Origin: Euborellia annulipes
Lineage: Eukaryota > Arthropoda > Insecta > Dermaptera > Anisolabididae
Assembly (NCBI GenBank): GCA_023213315.1
Contig: JAKCPI010025026.1
Location: 1 to 64,000, forward strand
Length of the DNA: 64,000 nt
Direction: 5' to 3'
Shown: piece after piece, positions 54,701-64,000 of the stretch
Numbering within the stretch: position 1 is the first letter of the stretch
Layout: the number at the start of each line of letters is the position of its first letter
The notes under the pieces: model-generated
Database searches by the model: none
What the model saw: only the letters and a program-made list of their open reading frames with translations
Told to the model about the DNA's origin: nothing
Program-made: the position numbers and the translations under genes

Positions 54701-54977
54701 TAAGTGATCTGAAAAATATAAAATTCGAATTAATTTTGCTTATATTTTAATAACTAATGCATATGAAATTTACTTACTTATTGAAATTTCGCGTAATATT
54801 TAATCTTGAAGACTTCTTTTTCTTTCAAATAAAACAAAAACAAAATTTGCATTTAATTCAAGCAAAAATAATGCACTTCAGGAATAATTAATTCTTTATA
54901 ATATTTGCATCAAAATGAGTATGCGAAATTAAAAAAAGAATTGACGAAAGACCTAAGAAAAACCGTAAGTAGGGTAC
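51797..54977. other. AT-rich stretch without recognised genes
   Basis: Contains a 13-bp-stem hairpin at 53554-53597 (AATAGATAGGAAA / TTTCCTATCTATT), a C-run at 53028-53040 and a GC-richer patch at 53645-53830 (GGCAGCTGAGCGTTTTGG) of unknown nature. The open frames (for example 52670-52918) look random. Confidence 0.45.
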
Positions 54978-55315
54978 CTGAAGAAACATATCAGTGAGAA
55001 TGAACGTGATTTTTTGGATTACGAGTAAACGAGAGACCAGGGGGCTTGATGAGAGATCCTACCTAGCCTAATTATAGATACGAACGAATTGTAAGTGTAT
55101 ATACCCGGTCCCCACCATCAGATCGGCGGGGCCCTCGGGCCTGTCCCTGGCCTTAAGGGTATGCGTTATTTGCATCCAGGCTATCCCTGGAAAAACGACA
55201 TCCCTCCCTGACTCTCGTTTACCCATAGAGCCACTTCAAACCCAACTTCAAAGATACAAAAACAGCAGACTCCCTTTGCGTCATAAAAATACGTCTTTTC
55301 GCAAACACAAGACAC
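54978..55315 (+). repeat. Repeat family D, copy 2
   Basis: Co-linear with 25668-25972: GTGAGAATGAACGTGATT, GAGATCCTACCTAGCC, GTCCCCACCATCAGATCGG, CCCATAGAGCCAC, ATACGTCTTTTCGCAAA. Confidence 0.7.
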
Positions 55316-55374
55316 TTGAGAACCTGGGCCTCAATCTTTCAATAAGATTTGACCGCATCTCCTTATGAATCGTT

Positions 55375-55565
55375 GATGGAACAAATCAACGAGAATATAA
55401 TTCATTTTACCTCTCTGTTGGATCCTGAATACAAATACAACCAAGGGACCCTGACAAAACGAACTAACTAAAGATTAGAGAAGACACCTGAAGCTAATAG
55501 CAACGACGAATATCCAACAGAGACCTAAATTGAAGAATATTCTCGTTGATTTCTCCACTATTAGC
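55375..55565. repeat. Imperfect foldback
   Basis: AAATCAACGAGAATATAATTC and CTCTGTTGGAT on the left mirror ATCCAACAGAG and GAATATTCTCGTTGATTT on the right; CTGAAGCTAATAG in between also has an inverse at 55558. A Penelope-like tail is possible. Confidence 0.6.
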
Positions 55566-56439
55566 TTCATGCGGGCTAGCTGCAGGTTCGAATATAAAAA
55601 AATCCCTCTCGTTGGCATGGTGCATCCCTCCCCCGCCCTCTATATTTAAACTACTAAACTACAATTTAAGGTGTGAAAATGAATTTTCAAATAATAGATC
55701 GAAAATTAAATACATTTAAATACATGTATTCGTATATAAATCACACCATAAGTTCTAGGTACCAAGTTGATGATGTCCCCCGATGCAGGAGAGAGAGACA
55801 TCCTCTCTCCCGATGCAGGTAGGGAGGAAGACTAATCTAATTTTTAATATAATTTAAAAAAATTTAGTTAAATTTTTAGCAAAAATTTTTATAAAAATTT
55901 ATATCAAATTTTTGAAAATTTTTTTTAATGAAATCTAAATTTAATTAAGAAATTAGAAATGCAAATTTTAAAATGCAAATTAATTAAAAGTGAAAATTAT
56001 TTTATTTATAATTTATTCATTAAAACGATTATTTCAGAAAATTATCTATTTAAATTAACTATTGATTGATAAAAGAGATTTAAAAAAGAGCTAATTCTAT
56101 TTGGGGCAGCTGAAAAAAAAAACATCCTAAAAAAGCTAATCTAATCTACCCCCTTCAAAATTCTTGCACCATGCGATTATTACCTTTGCTTTTAAAAAAG
56201 AGCTCTCGGGTTCTGTCTCGAGGCAGTGAAGATCACTCGAAGCTCCACGCAGTCGTTCGGCTCAGCTTCAAATCCCAATTGCACTGATCAGCCACACGAA
56301 TCTGCAAAAGAGAACATCTTTTAGAATCTCACTATCTTATAAAAGAATTTGGAAATAAAGTCTTAATTTAAAGTAATTTATATGAAATTATAAAATATTA
56401 TTTGTTGATATCTTAATACTAGCGGGAGAATTCATTTAT
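55566..56439. other. AT-rich stretch, one GC-richer patch
   Basis: The patch 56200-56300 (TCTCGAGGCAGTGAAGATC) has no long frame and no GPCR similarity. Confidence 0.4.
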
Positions 56440-56670
56440 AGAATACACAAATGGAAAGAATACATAAATATTTCTCTATACATTTCTTATGGGAGAAATA
56501 GTAACTTTAGGAATTAATAACTCAAAAAGTTATGGGAATTTGGGGATGAAAATAATTTTCCTGTAATCCCTAGAAGGTCCTCTTTAATCATAAAAAATTT
56601 CGTTTCAAAATTCCAACGGTAAGTTGCCCAAACAGAGCGTGACAGACGGACAGATAGACAGACCGACATA
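56440..56670 (+). repeat. Repeat family F, copy
   Basis: Shares the full core with 21100-21290, including CAAACAGAGCGTGACAGACGG. Ends in a (TA)n run. Confidence 0.72.
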
Positions 56671-56674
56671 AGCG

Positions 56675-56675
<1 letters not shown>

Positions 56676-56725
<50 letters not shown>
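56676..56725. repeat. (TA)n microsatellite
   Basis: About 25 TA units at the end of a family F copy. Confidence 0.9.
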
Positions 56726-56732
<7 letters not shown>

Positions 56733-57004
56733 GCCTATGTGTAAAGGCATTTGTATGTAGATTTGTGTATGGGTATCATCTTACATCTCTGAAACTTGTA
56801 GGGTGAATGAGCAAAATAAAATAATAAAAATAATTTGCTTGTAAATTTATTTCTATGTTTGACACTATCTAAATGTGTGAACAAACATTTTCCAGGATGA
56901 AGTATTTGAAATGAAAGTACAGGGCAAATTTATCGCATGATCATTTATAATCACTGCTTGTAATTGGTGTTACAGATTTTAATCCTAACTACAAAGAAAT
57001 ACTT
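56726..57004. other. Unassigned spacer
   Basis: Nothing supportable. Confidence 0.4.
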
Positions 57005-57555
57005 GCTCTCGGGGTTTGATGTAGGGGTTAGCGAGCTAACCTCGTATACCAAACGTCGCGGGTTCGGACCCCAGGCAGTCCGATGATTTTATTTAAGCCA
57101 TTCGGATACCAATTGGCTTAAATAAGAATAGTTAAATATTTTTCGAGATCTATATATTTGAATAAGATAAAAGTATTCAAAATACCTCGATTCGGACTTA
57201 ACTAGTCATAGATATATTTAACAAGACTGTGAGTGTTCTTTATTGATGAGGCCAAACATCTCATGGCCCCCGGGAATCGAACCCATGATCTCCGCCTTTC
57301 CGCCTATGCCCTGGAAAGGCGGAGATCCTGGGTTCGATTCCCGGGGGCCATGGGATTTTTGGGCTCATCAATAAAGAACACTCACAGTCTTGTTAAATTA
57401 AATAAGAATGCCTGGACCCCCAATATATGTATATTGATCAATAACCGATATCGTAAATGTCTTATATGACCTGAGTTGCCGAAAAGACAGTATGAATGTG
57501 TGTGTGAGTGTGAATGAGAAAAAAGTGTGAATGTTTAAAAAAAAAAAAAAATTGG
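57005..57555 (+). mobile_element. SINE S1, split by a family C element
   Basis: 5' part 57005-57129 (A-box-like GATGTAGGGGTTAGCG, B-box-like GCGGGTTCGGACCCC) and 3' part 57398-57555 (GAATGCCTGGACCCCC, CTGAGTTGCCGAAAAGAC, poly-A). Family C sits between. Confidence 0.92.
57130..57397. mobile_element. Family C: tRNA-arm foldback element, copy 2 (complete)
   Basis: Flanked by the 12-bp duplication TTAAATAAGAAT (57118-57129 and 57398-57409). After an unpaired head of about 75 bp, two arms of about 82 bp are inverse: AACAAGACTGTGAGTG, ATGAGGCCAAACATC, CATGGCCCCCGGGAATCG, and the mirrored GATCCTGGGTTCGATTCCCG. Each arm therefore holds a tRNA T-arm motif (GGTTCGATTCC). Confidence 0.9.
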
Positions 57556-57650
57556 AAAAAATTTCATCATTCCCATTGAAATTTGCATAAAACTTATTTC
57601 TATTTTTTATAATTTAGACATATTTGTTTAGTAATTAAATGAAAAAATAA

Positions 57651-57709
57651 ATGAGAACGATAAGGAGAAAAAAAACCAGCTTCTGTTTTTTTCTCCTTAT
57701 CGTTCTCAT
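57651..57709. repeat. Perfect 23-bp stem hairpin
   Basis: ATGAGAACGATAAGGAGAAA and its exact inverse, loop CCAGCTTCTG-like. Not terminator-like (no T-tract role in this genome type); function unknown. Confidence 0.85.
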
Positions 57710-57798
57710 CTACGATTCCCAGCTACAAGCAACTACTGAGTAAAAAATAAAAGTCAATGATATCTTAATCTATATGAATTTTTTAATTCTCATATTCA

Positions 57799-57867
57799 CG
57801 TGGCCCGTTTCAAATAGATTTAAATCCTAATTTGGCCCTTGCGGGATAAAGTTTAGACACCTCTGTT
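57799..57867. mobile_element. hAT-like right terminus remnant
   Basis: GTGGCCCGTTTCAAATAG, TTTGGCCCTTGCGGGATAAA and AGTTTAGACACCTCTG resemble the GGCCCG-rich ends of zaphod-type hAT elements; the left end is missing. Confidence 0.45.
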
Positions 57868-58200
57868 CTAAGTAAAGGACCTGGGAGACTATGGGACAAA
57901 CCAGTTCAGACCTGTGTGAAGAGGCATTGAAGAAAGTTAAGCAAAGCAAGAGCCAAAGGAATTGTGGAGAGTATAGATTGTAAAAAAGAAAGAAAAAATA
58001 TATTAAGTAAAAGAAAAAATGGGAATAGGAATTTAATAATAAAAATAATTTGCAATGGTCTAGTCCTTGTATTATTAGATAGATTAGATGGGCCACTGAA
58101 TATATATTTGTGTTAATTCAGATAACAACTGAAAGCTGCTTTATTAATCCCAATTACTATATTCGTCATTAATTATAATGTATAGGCCTAATTAATATCT
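57868..58200. other. Unassigned
   Basis: Nothing supportable. Confidence 0.4.
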
Positions 58201-58262
58201 TGCAAAATTGCCCCCCTGGAGTCGAACCAGGACCTCCACCATCTCGCAAACTTGCTATCTTA
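58201..58262 (-). repeat. tRNA 3'-half-like fragment
   Basis: The minus strand reads GGAGGTCCTGGTTCGACTCC followed by AGGGGGGCA: a T arm and 3' acceptor strand. No matching 5' half upstream, so a retroposon end or tRNA pseudogene. Confidence 0.5.
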
Positions 58263-58906
58263 AACGATATATTGACTGGCTAATGAACAGTCTATTTGAG
58301 CATTGATTGAAAAAATTCCATCCTTTTCAAACAAGGCTCTACCTAGTTACTAATTAATATTTTGTTATATTCCTTGCTTGACTAGTAAAAGTTTCGTGTA
58401 CATATATAGGAATGGTAATTTTTTGTAAATAATCTAATATTCTACTTAACTAATATTTAAATCATGAATTAATATAGCGAATGAACTAAAATTTACCTAA
58501 AATAGCCTCAAAGTTTAGGAGAAATGCGATTTTATTGAGGAGCGTCGCCTGACCTGAACCGCCATCAAACGACGCCATGAGGCTTCTGATGAGGGAAATG
58601 AATAATAAAAAATTTTGACACAGAATATAGTTACACTATGCGAGCCGAGGCTCGACTGAGAGCTCTTTGGATTTGCTATTGAATATATTGCATTGAAAAA
58701 GCACAGAGACTCGATCACCTGCTGATCCCTAGAGAGTGGGGCGACTCTTCTCATTGGTGGACAACTGCTTGGCCTAGGACCTGAGCCCATAGAGCCCATG
58801 CTAATAGAAAATTGGCAAAGGTCCAACTTCTTTTAATTAAAAATCAATGCAAATGATAAATCTTTTTTTTTTTCAAAGTAAAGGGGTTGGAGAGATCTTT
58901 TTTTTT
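58263..58906. other. Unassigned; contains an open frame of unknown origin
   Basis: A 103-codon minus-strand frame (58515-58826) in GC-richer DNA has no family that I recognise; its basic C-terminus (RRLMAVQVRRRSS) could be a retroelement scrap. Confidence 0.35.
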
Positions 58907-59559
58907 CTTTCTCTTACCTCTATATATGTTAATATATATAGAGAGAAAGTATTGGTTTCATGTCAAAAGTTCGATGTCGAGATTTTGATGGATATACACG
59001 TTTTGATGTCCCCTGAGTCCAAAAAAATGGTTTTTGCGACATGGTCTGTCTGTGGGTGGGTGGCTGGGTGGGTGGGTGGGTGCGTGTTCAATTTTAAGCA
59101 TGAAAGAGCTAGGAGGTTGAAATTTTATATTTAAGTTAGACACCTCCCTGGAGCGTGAAAATAAGCTTTTAATCAAAATCGCCCATAAAGTACTAGTACT
59201 TTTACTGATGTAGTTTTTCAGTTTTTTCGATTTTCTCAAAATTCGCTCCAACGATTTTTTTTTTAATTCATAAATCAATTATTTTTGAGATGCTCTTTAA
59301 AATGTATATTCTCATTTTGCCAATGAAGACCACTTTACTCTTGTACTTCATAGAGAAGATTTGAGAAATGGTTGCAATGGTAACAAAATATAAATATTTT
59401 CCCACACTTATAAATTTTACATCTTGAATTCTAGCATATCGGCGTAAACTAAATATATTTTGACACAAAAAAATCTGGTGTGACAAGCACAGAACACAAC
59501 TTTCGATTACCGAAGGTAAGAGAAAGTTTTGTTCTGTGCTTGTCAGACCAAATTTTTTT
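58907..59559 (+). mobile_element. Family A element, full length
   Basis: Head CTTTCTCTTACCTC, (GGGT)n tract at 59055-59083, GTACTAGTACTTTTACTG, and a terminal hairpin at 59474-59553 in which the right arm has been replaced by a copy of left-arm-type sequence (TTCTGTGCTTGTCAGACC). Confidence 0.92.
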
Positions 59560-59565
59560 AAATTA

Positions 59566-59725
59566 AGGTATTTTTCGGTATCGAAGGCCATTTAGACCCC
59601 GTCTCTATTTATTTAAATTGGGATTGGAAGCCAATCCTATTCAAATAAATTATCGCATGAGACGGGATGCCCACCCGCGACCATGGTACAAATGGCCAGC
59701 ACGCTAACCACCCATAAGGGCCGAT
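59566..59725 (-). mobile_element. SINE with S2-type tail
   Basis: Minus strand: GGGTGGTTAGCGTGCTGG head, B box degraded, GGGTCTAAATGGCCTTCG and TACCGAAAAATACC tail. Confidence 0.68.
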
Positions 59726-59777
59726 ATCTTTTTAGAAAAATCTGGTGTGCTAATCGCACAGCACACAACTTTCTCTT

Positions 59778-60114
59778 TTATTTATTTAGTAAAAACATTA
59801 CATTCACTCAACAGAAAATTTCCATTGCAGAGTGAATTGGGAACAAATAATTTTTCACAATTTGAAATAAAATTATAAATTATACATATGATAACAAGAA
59901 AAAAATAAAATTGATAATACAATACAAAATACAATTCAAATAATGGAAATCATGAAGAGGCCTCCCTCCTAGTATATTCAACAATCATGTTGAATATGGG
60001 AGATCTCTCCATTATGCTCGTTCTCGCCCTGCCAACATGAAACAGAGATCCATACCTCAAGGAAACTGCTGGAACCCTGAAGCCAATTTTAGCTAATAAT
60101 TCGGGGGTATCCCA
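59778..60114 (-). mobile_element. LINE 3' end (ORF2 C-terminus and 3' UTR)
   Basis: The minus-strand frame ends ...WDTPELLAKIGFRVP, FHVGRARTSIMERSP and stop, followed by an A-rich 3' UTR. The pattern IGFRVP...FHV...RT resembles C-termini of arthropod non-LTR retrotransposons. Only this end is present, so it is 5'-truncated and dead. Confidence 0.7.
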
Positions 60115-60201
60115 ACCTTCGGTAATCGAAAATTGAGTTCTGTACAAGATCACACCAGATTTTTTTGTGTCGAGATATATTTAGTTTCCGCCGATATATT
60201 A

Positions 60202-60483
60202 GCCGATCATGCGACGTTTACTCCTGGTCTCGTGGCTTGCGTGAATTTTTTGATAATTGTTTTTTTTTTTTTTTATTTCTTTCGATGGAAATGCATGAAC
60301 ATGTTGATTGTTAATGGGCATGCATTTATTTATTTATTTTCTTTTTTTTTCTTTTTTCCTTTTGTTTTGTTGTATTTGTTATTGTATTTAAAATTGTATT
60401 GTGTTTGTTGGACCTAGCCACCGAGGACTGGTGCCTCTAAGCGGGTCGTAATAAATTTATTTATTTATTTATTTATTTATTTA
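60202..60483 (+). mobile_element. Second LINE 3' end with (TTTA)n tail
   Basis: 3' UTR-like sequence with GACTGGTGCCTCTAAGCGGG and TCGTAATAAATTTATTTATT continuing to 60483. A microsatellite tail rather than poly-A fits CR1/L2/Jockey-type LINEs. Opposite orientation to its neighbour. Confidence 0.7.
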
Positions 60484-60682
60484 ATCATTCAAGATGTAAA
60501 ATTTATAAACATAGGTAAATATTTATCTTTTGTTACAATGGCAACGATTTCTCCTATTTTTCCTATGAAGTAAAGTGTGCTTCAGAAGATTTCAAGGGCA
60601 AAATGAAGATATACATTTTAAAGAGAATCTAAAATAATTTTTTAATTTTAAACAAAATCGTTGAACATAGGTAAGAGAAAGT

Positions 60683-61192
60683 AAAAACAATTCCAAGTAG
60701 AGAGTTTCAAAATTGAGATCACAACACCGTTTTGAACATGAATGAGAAGCAAAGCAAAAATATTGACAGGACATTGTTAAATAAAAGGAATCCGTTTTCC
60801 ATTAAGCTCCCCCCAACCCCCATCCTCCATAACCCCCTCTTAGTCGGTGTCCTCATTTTACCCTTTTCTTCTTCGTTTCGGTCAAATTTTTTTTTACAGC
60901 TATCTCTTTCTCTCTCTTTCTTGGATCGGGTCTCACTAAAACCTGGATTTAAACACACTTCATTCTCAAATAGATAAAAAAAAAATTTGAATCTCTTCTT
61001 CTTTTTCTTATAAAAATGAAATGATCCAGATAGAAAGTAGAAAAAAGCCTCATTTTCTTTTAAATGATCCAGTGGATATGGATTATTATTATATTTAAAA
61101 AAAAAAATATGAAACAATGTTGAAAAATTTCTCCGAGTCTTTTGAAACCACGATAAAATTTCAAATACAATTTTTAACTTTGGTTTATTATC
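60683..61192. other. Unassigned; CT-rich and A-rich runs
   Basis: The 132-codon minus-strand frame here is low-complexity and lysine/phenylalanine rich; not considered a gene. Confidence 0.4.
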
Positions 61193-61200
61193 TTATACTC

Positions 61201-61407
61201 CAGGAGTCGGCAACCTGCAGCCTTTAGCAACTTTTTGCGCGGCCCGCCAAAGCACCAATAATAAATTTTCTATATATTTATTTTTAATAATAGTTGTATT
61301 CGTATATGATATAAAAGCACTATTTAAGATACATTTGAATTTGCGGCCCGCATAAAAAAGTTTATTTTGAAAATGGCCCGCAATCCGAAAAAGATTGCAG
61401 ACGCCTG
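61201..61407. mobile_element. hAT-type MITE
   Basis: Ends CAGGAGTCGGCAA and TTGCAGACGCCTG. The flanks ttatactc (61193-61200) and ttataccc (61408-61415) are an 8-bp duplication with one change. GCGGCCCGCC and GGCCCGCA motifs lie near the ends. Confidence 0.82.
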
Positions 61408-61434
61408 TTATACCCAATTTTTTAATTTTTTTTT

Positions 61435-61529
61435 ACTTTCTTTTGAATATGTATATATGTAATATATATATAGAGAAAGTCTTGGATTCATGTCAAAAAT
61501 TCGATGTCGAGATTTTGATGGATATACAC
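61435..61529 (+). mobile_element. Family A head fragment
   Basis: Head, AT hairpin and GATTTTGATGGATATACAC, cut off by the next element. Confidence 0.85.
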
Positions 61530-62050
61530 TAGGGTGGTTGTAAGGTATAAGGGGAGAAAATTTTTTTGGCTGTATTTTCGGCGGGAACCTCTTAAAAGTT
61601 GACAATTGGTGTAAAAAGTAGAATGTGAAAGTTTGAGCTCGATCGGATAACGATAAGACCTGCCTCATCGGCCCTAAATTTCATCGATTCCCCTAAATTT
61701 GATTATTAACATCTGTAACTCCTAGACGGTTAGTCCAACAAAAAAAGTTCATCAGTAATTTTTTGAAGAGCATTAAATTTACTAAAAAAAAATTCCTTTA
61801 ACATTCTTTAGTAAAACCAACGGTTTTCATGGTATGGGCAAAAAATCGAATATGGTTAAGAGGCACATCACATTGATTTTCAAATAACACTAATAGGGGT
61901 AATGAAATTTTTTTTCGAGTTCCGAAATAATTTCATCAGATTCTTAAGTAAAATGACCTCCTGAATCCAAATATGACTTCCGTTTTCCCCCACCCCGTAC
62001 CGTTTTTGGGGGGGAGCCCCCTACTTATGTTATTTCCACCTCTTAATCGA
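61530..62050 (+). mobile_element. Unclassified DNA-transposon-like sequence
   Basis: Starts TAGGGTGGTTGTAAGG exactly where the family A copy stops, so it is an insertion or rearrangement end. Contains GGTTAGTCCAACAAAAAAAG and a G-run at 62011-62017. Right end not defined. Confidence 0.45.
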
Positions 62051-62159
62051 AGGGCCATGAATTAAATATGGAGGGATTAAAAGGAATTATTTTAGCCTTA
62101 ATATTTCTTCTGAACGTCAAGAAAAGTGAAAAGTTTAAAAACATTCACGATCGCTAACT

Positions 62160-62275
62160 TTTTTCCGCCTCTTTATTATTATTATTTTTTTTTTGTTCAT
62201 CTAAATATCTCGCGGCACCCCTTAGCCATTCTCGCGGGACCCTTGGGTGCCGGGACACACCGGTTGGGAACCACT
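62160..62275 (-). mobile_element. hAT-like terminus
   Basis: The minus strand starts CAGTGGTTCCCAACCGGTG, a common hAT end, followed by repeated GGGTGCCG/GCACCC motifs. Other end not found. Confidence 0.5.
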
Positions 62276-62392
62276 GATCTTAAGTATTATCAAAAAAAGC
62301 AAAAGCAACCTGCTCTTCTTGGTTTAAATACCACAAATGATTTAGAAGTTTAGACAATGCTACCCTTGATATGTCTCCATCAAGTTTTACTA

Positions 62393-62632
62393 GCCCACGG
62401 GGCTTGGAGTAGTTGGTAGCGTGTCTACCTTCTATACCGAACGTCGCGGGTTCGGACCCCAGGCAGTCCGATAATTTTATTTAAGGCATATGGATACCAA
62501 ATGACTTAAATAAAAATGCCTGGACCCCAATATGTATAATACTCATTAACGGATATCGTTTAAAGTCTTAAATGGCCTAAGTTGCCGAAAAGACTGTGTG
62601 AATGTGAGCGTGAATGAGAAAAAAGTGTGAAT

Positions 62633-62664
<32 letters not shown>
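62393..62664 (+). mobile_element. tRNA-derived SINE (S1), complete
   Basis: A-box-like GGAGTAGTTGGTAGCG, B-box-like CGGGTTCGGACCCC, full body and about 28 A. The perfect 11-bp duplication AAGTTTTACTA lies at 62382-62392 and 62665-62675. Confidence 0.94.
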
Positions 62665-62670
<6 letters not shown>

Positions 62671-62681
62671 TACTAAACTTC

Positions 62682-63075
62682 AGGACCGTACGAGGTTGAA
62701 ATTTTATATTAAAATTTTGTACCCTCCTGGAACGTGAAAATAAGCTTTTAAACAAAATCGGCCAAAGAGTGGCTACTAGTACTTTACTGGTGTACTTTTT
62801 CAGTTCCCCTTAAGTGGTGTTGCTGAAGTTGGTTAATTAACAGAAAAAAGACGCTATATTTTCAGCAATTTTTATTAATTATCAAGGCAATATTTCCAGA
62901 TATTTCGGAGACACTATTGGCACTCCTTCTTCAGTGGATTTCACCTCATTACGGTCCTTATGTGGTGAATGAGATGAAATCCACTGAAGAAGGAGAAGCA
63001 CAGTACACAACTTCCGATTATCGAAGGTAAGAGAATGTTGTGTGCTGTGCAACCAGTCACACCAGATTTTTAAAA
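62682..63075 (+). mobile_element. Family A element split by a Penelope-like foldback
   Basis: Pieces 62682-62812 (TACGAGGTTGAAATTTTATA, ACTAGTACTTTACTGGTG) and 62996-63075 (terminal hairpin right arm, GGTAAGAGAATG, GTGTGCTGTGC). Confidence 0.8.
62813..62995 (-). mobile_element. Penelope-like tail with palindrome
   Basis: Minus strand: CTGAAGA, A, GGAG...CTCC, GAAAT, the same plan as 11305. A 25-bp near-perfect inverse pair (CTTCTTCAGTGGATTTCA at about 62931 and its mirror at about 62970-62993) follows. Confidence 0.65.
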
Positions 63076-63154
63076 TAACAATCCTCAAACGCAACGAATT
63101 ATTATGAAATTTGAACCAGAACTGGAGACAAACGTTTTAATTATTACTATAGAG

Positions 63155-64000
63155 CAGGGGTGGGCAAAAGCCGGCCCGCGGGCCGGATCCGGCCCTTTTG
63201 CTTACTTTATCCGGCCCGTTGAAAAATCCCTTTTATGCGATTTTGTTGAAATCAACAGTATTAGTGTGCGTAGAGTGCATATAAATAATGAAATACAGTA
63301 TATAAATAATAGAGTATTATAATTTCGAACAGCCGTAACCATATCCCTACTTTTATGTATGCAAGCATACTAGGTCTGTTCGATTATAATCTTTCATTTT
63401 TCTTTAAAAATTATGGGACATACTCGTATTTTAGTGGGCACAAATTGTTCGCATGTACACCCAAGTAAGACAATTTATTATTACTATTATCTATTATAAT
63501 AGACCAGGCTTGGTCCATTGGTGACTTTCCAAGGCTCGATTTAATTATATAATACCATTGGGCCAAGCTTCGGACCAGGCTTGGTCTATTCGTCTTCCCA
63601 AGGATCGGTTTAATAATATAATACCATTGGGCCAAGCTTCGGACCAGGCTTGGCCCAATGGCCACTACTCAAGGCTTGGCAAATGACAACTGATGACAAC
63701 TGGCGCAAGGTTCGGCCAATTGTCAGCATTGGAAATTCCTACCAGGGTATTAACTGTCAAATTTCTTTGTCCAAATGCTTTAAAATGATACTTATAGTGT
63801 TTTTGCCAAAAAAATTTCTTGGGCAGGGAAAAAACTCCACCCAAAACATTCGGGTGTGGAAAGCGTACGCGGTATAGACCTCCGGCCCGGGAGACATTTT
63901 GAAAATTTCATTTTGGCCCGCGCTTAAAAGTATTTTTAAAAAATTTCTAAAAAAAATAAAATAAACGACTTGGTTATCTAAACCCTTAACGCGTTACGCA
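63155..64000 (+). mobile_element. hAT-like element, left end visible
   Basis: CAGGGGTGGGCAAA with GCCGGCCCGCGGGCCGG behind it is a typical hAT terminus. GGCCCG-rich sequence also occurs at 63880-63925, as expected near a right end, but no terminus or duplication is visible before the window ends. Confidence 0.55.
63502..63680 (+). repeat. Tandem repeat, unit about 70 bp
   Basis: Units begin GACCAGGCTTGGTC/CC at 63502, 63573 and 63642 (periods 71 and 69). Two are complete and the third is partial. Confidence 0.88.

Larger units (their letters stand above)
59740..60682 (-). mobile_element. Family A element carrying two LINE 3' ends
   Basis: Pieces 59740-59777 (TCTGGTGTGC, ACTTTCTCTT), 60115-60201 (CCTTCGGTAATCG, hairpin end, TTAGTTTCCGCCG) and 60484-60682 (AAGATGTAAAATTTATAAAC, head GGTAAGAGAAAGT). 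The middle of the element is also deleted. Confidence 0.85.
50581..64000 (+). other. Receptor intron 2, open at the window edge
   Basis: At least 13.4 kb. I looked for a TM5 exon (phase 2 start) or an NPxxY exon in this stretch and saw none. Confidence 0.7.

Noticed and set aside
60719..61117. 132-codon minus-strand frame
   Set aside because: Low-complexity K/F/S-rich translation of CT- and A-rich DNA.
50581..64000. Third coding exon (TM5-TM7) of the receptor
   Set aside because: I looked for TM5, CWxP-type and NPxxY-type sequence in open stretches and found none; the exon probably lies beyond the window.
1..64000. Bacterial-type defence system or operon
   Set aside because: Introns, SINEs, LINEs and a GPCR show animal DNA; no clustered ORFs or ribosome binding sites exist.

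Overview
This is eukaryotic, AT-rich, intron- and transposon-dense DNA. The only two host genes I can support are fragments of animal genes: the last two exons of an omega-class glutathione S-transferase (exons 437-552 and 1236-1355, + strand) and the first two coding exons of a rhodopsin-family neuropeptide GPCR of the RYamide/NPY-like type (exons 33244-33621 and 50318-50580, + strand). RYamide-type receptors point to an arthropod or close ecdysozoan relative. I cannot name the species. There is no operon structure, ribosome binding site or CRISPR array.

Layout. 1-1355: 3' end of the GST gene, whose earlier exons lie left of the window. 1356-33082: intergenic DNA, mostly layered transposable elements. 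33083-33243: candidate 5' UTR of the receptor, GC-rich, with three upstream ORFs. 33244-33621: receptor exon with the N-terminus, TM1, TM2 and the start of TM3. 33622-50317: a 16.7 kb phase-0 intron packed with repeats. 50318-50580: exon with the rest of TM3 (DRY), TM4 and part of ECL2. 50581-64000: the next intron, still open at the window edge; no TM5-TM7 exon was found.

The dominant occupant is one repeat family, here called family A: about 30 full or partial copies on both strands, about 600-690 bp when intact. It starts ACTTTCTCTTACC, has a short AT-rich hairpin, a GT/CA-rich microsatellite near the head, and ends in a long terminal hairpin (TCTGGTGTGAC ... GTCACACCAGA) that carries the inverse of the head motif. 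One copy (32111-32797) sits cleanly inside another, which fixes its ends in a run of T. This layout resembles non-autonomous Helentron-type (HINE/DINE-like) rolling-circle elements; that assignment is inference.

Other layers: a tRNA-derived SINE family (several copies with target-site duplications of 10-15 bp) and at least two more tRNA-headed SINEs; hAT-type MITEs with 8-bp duplications, one family of which contains the family A terminal hairpin; a pair of MITEs with TTAA at both ends; long foldbacks, some with tRNA-like sequence in both arms; LINE 3' ends; and Penelope-like tails, one of which folds as a near-complete hammerhead ribozyme (11297-11361). Many are nested, up to four levels between 8957 and 11572, so relative ages can be read directly.
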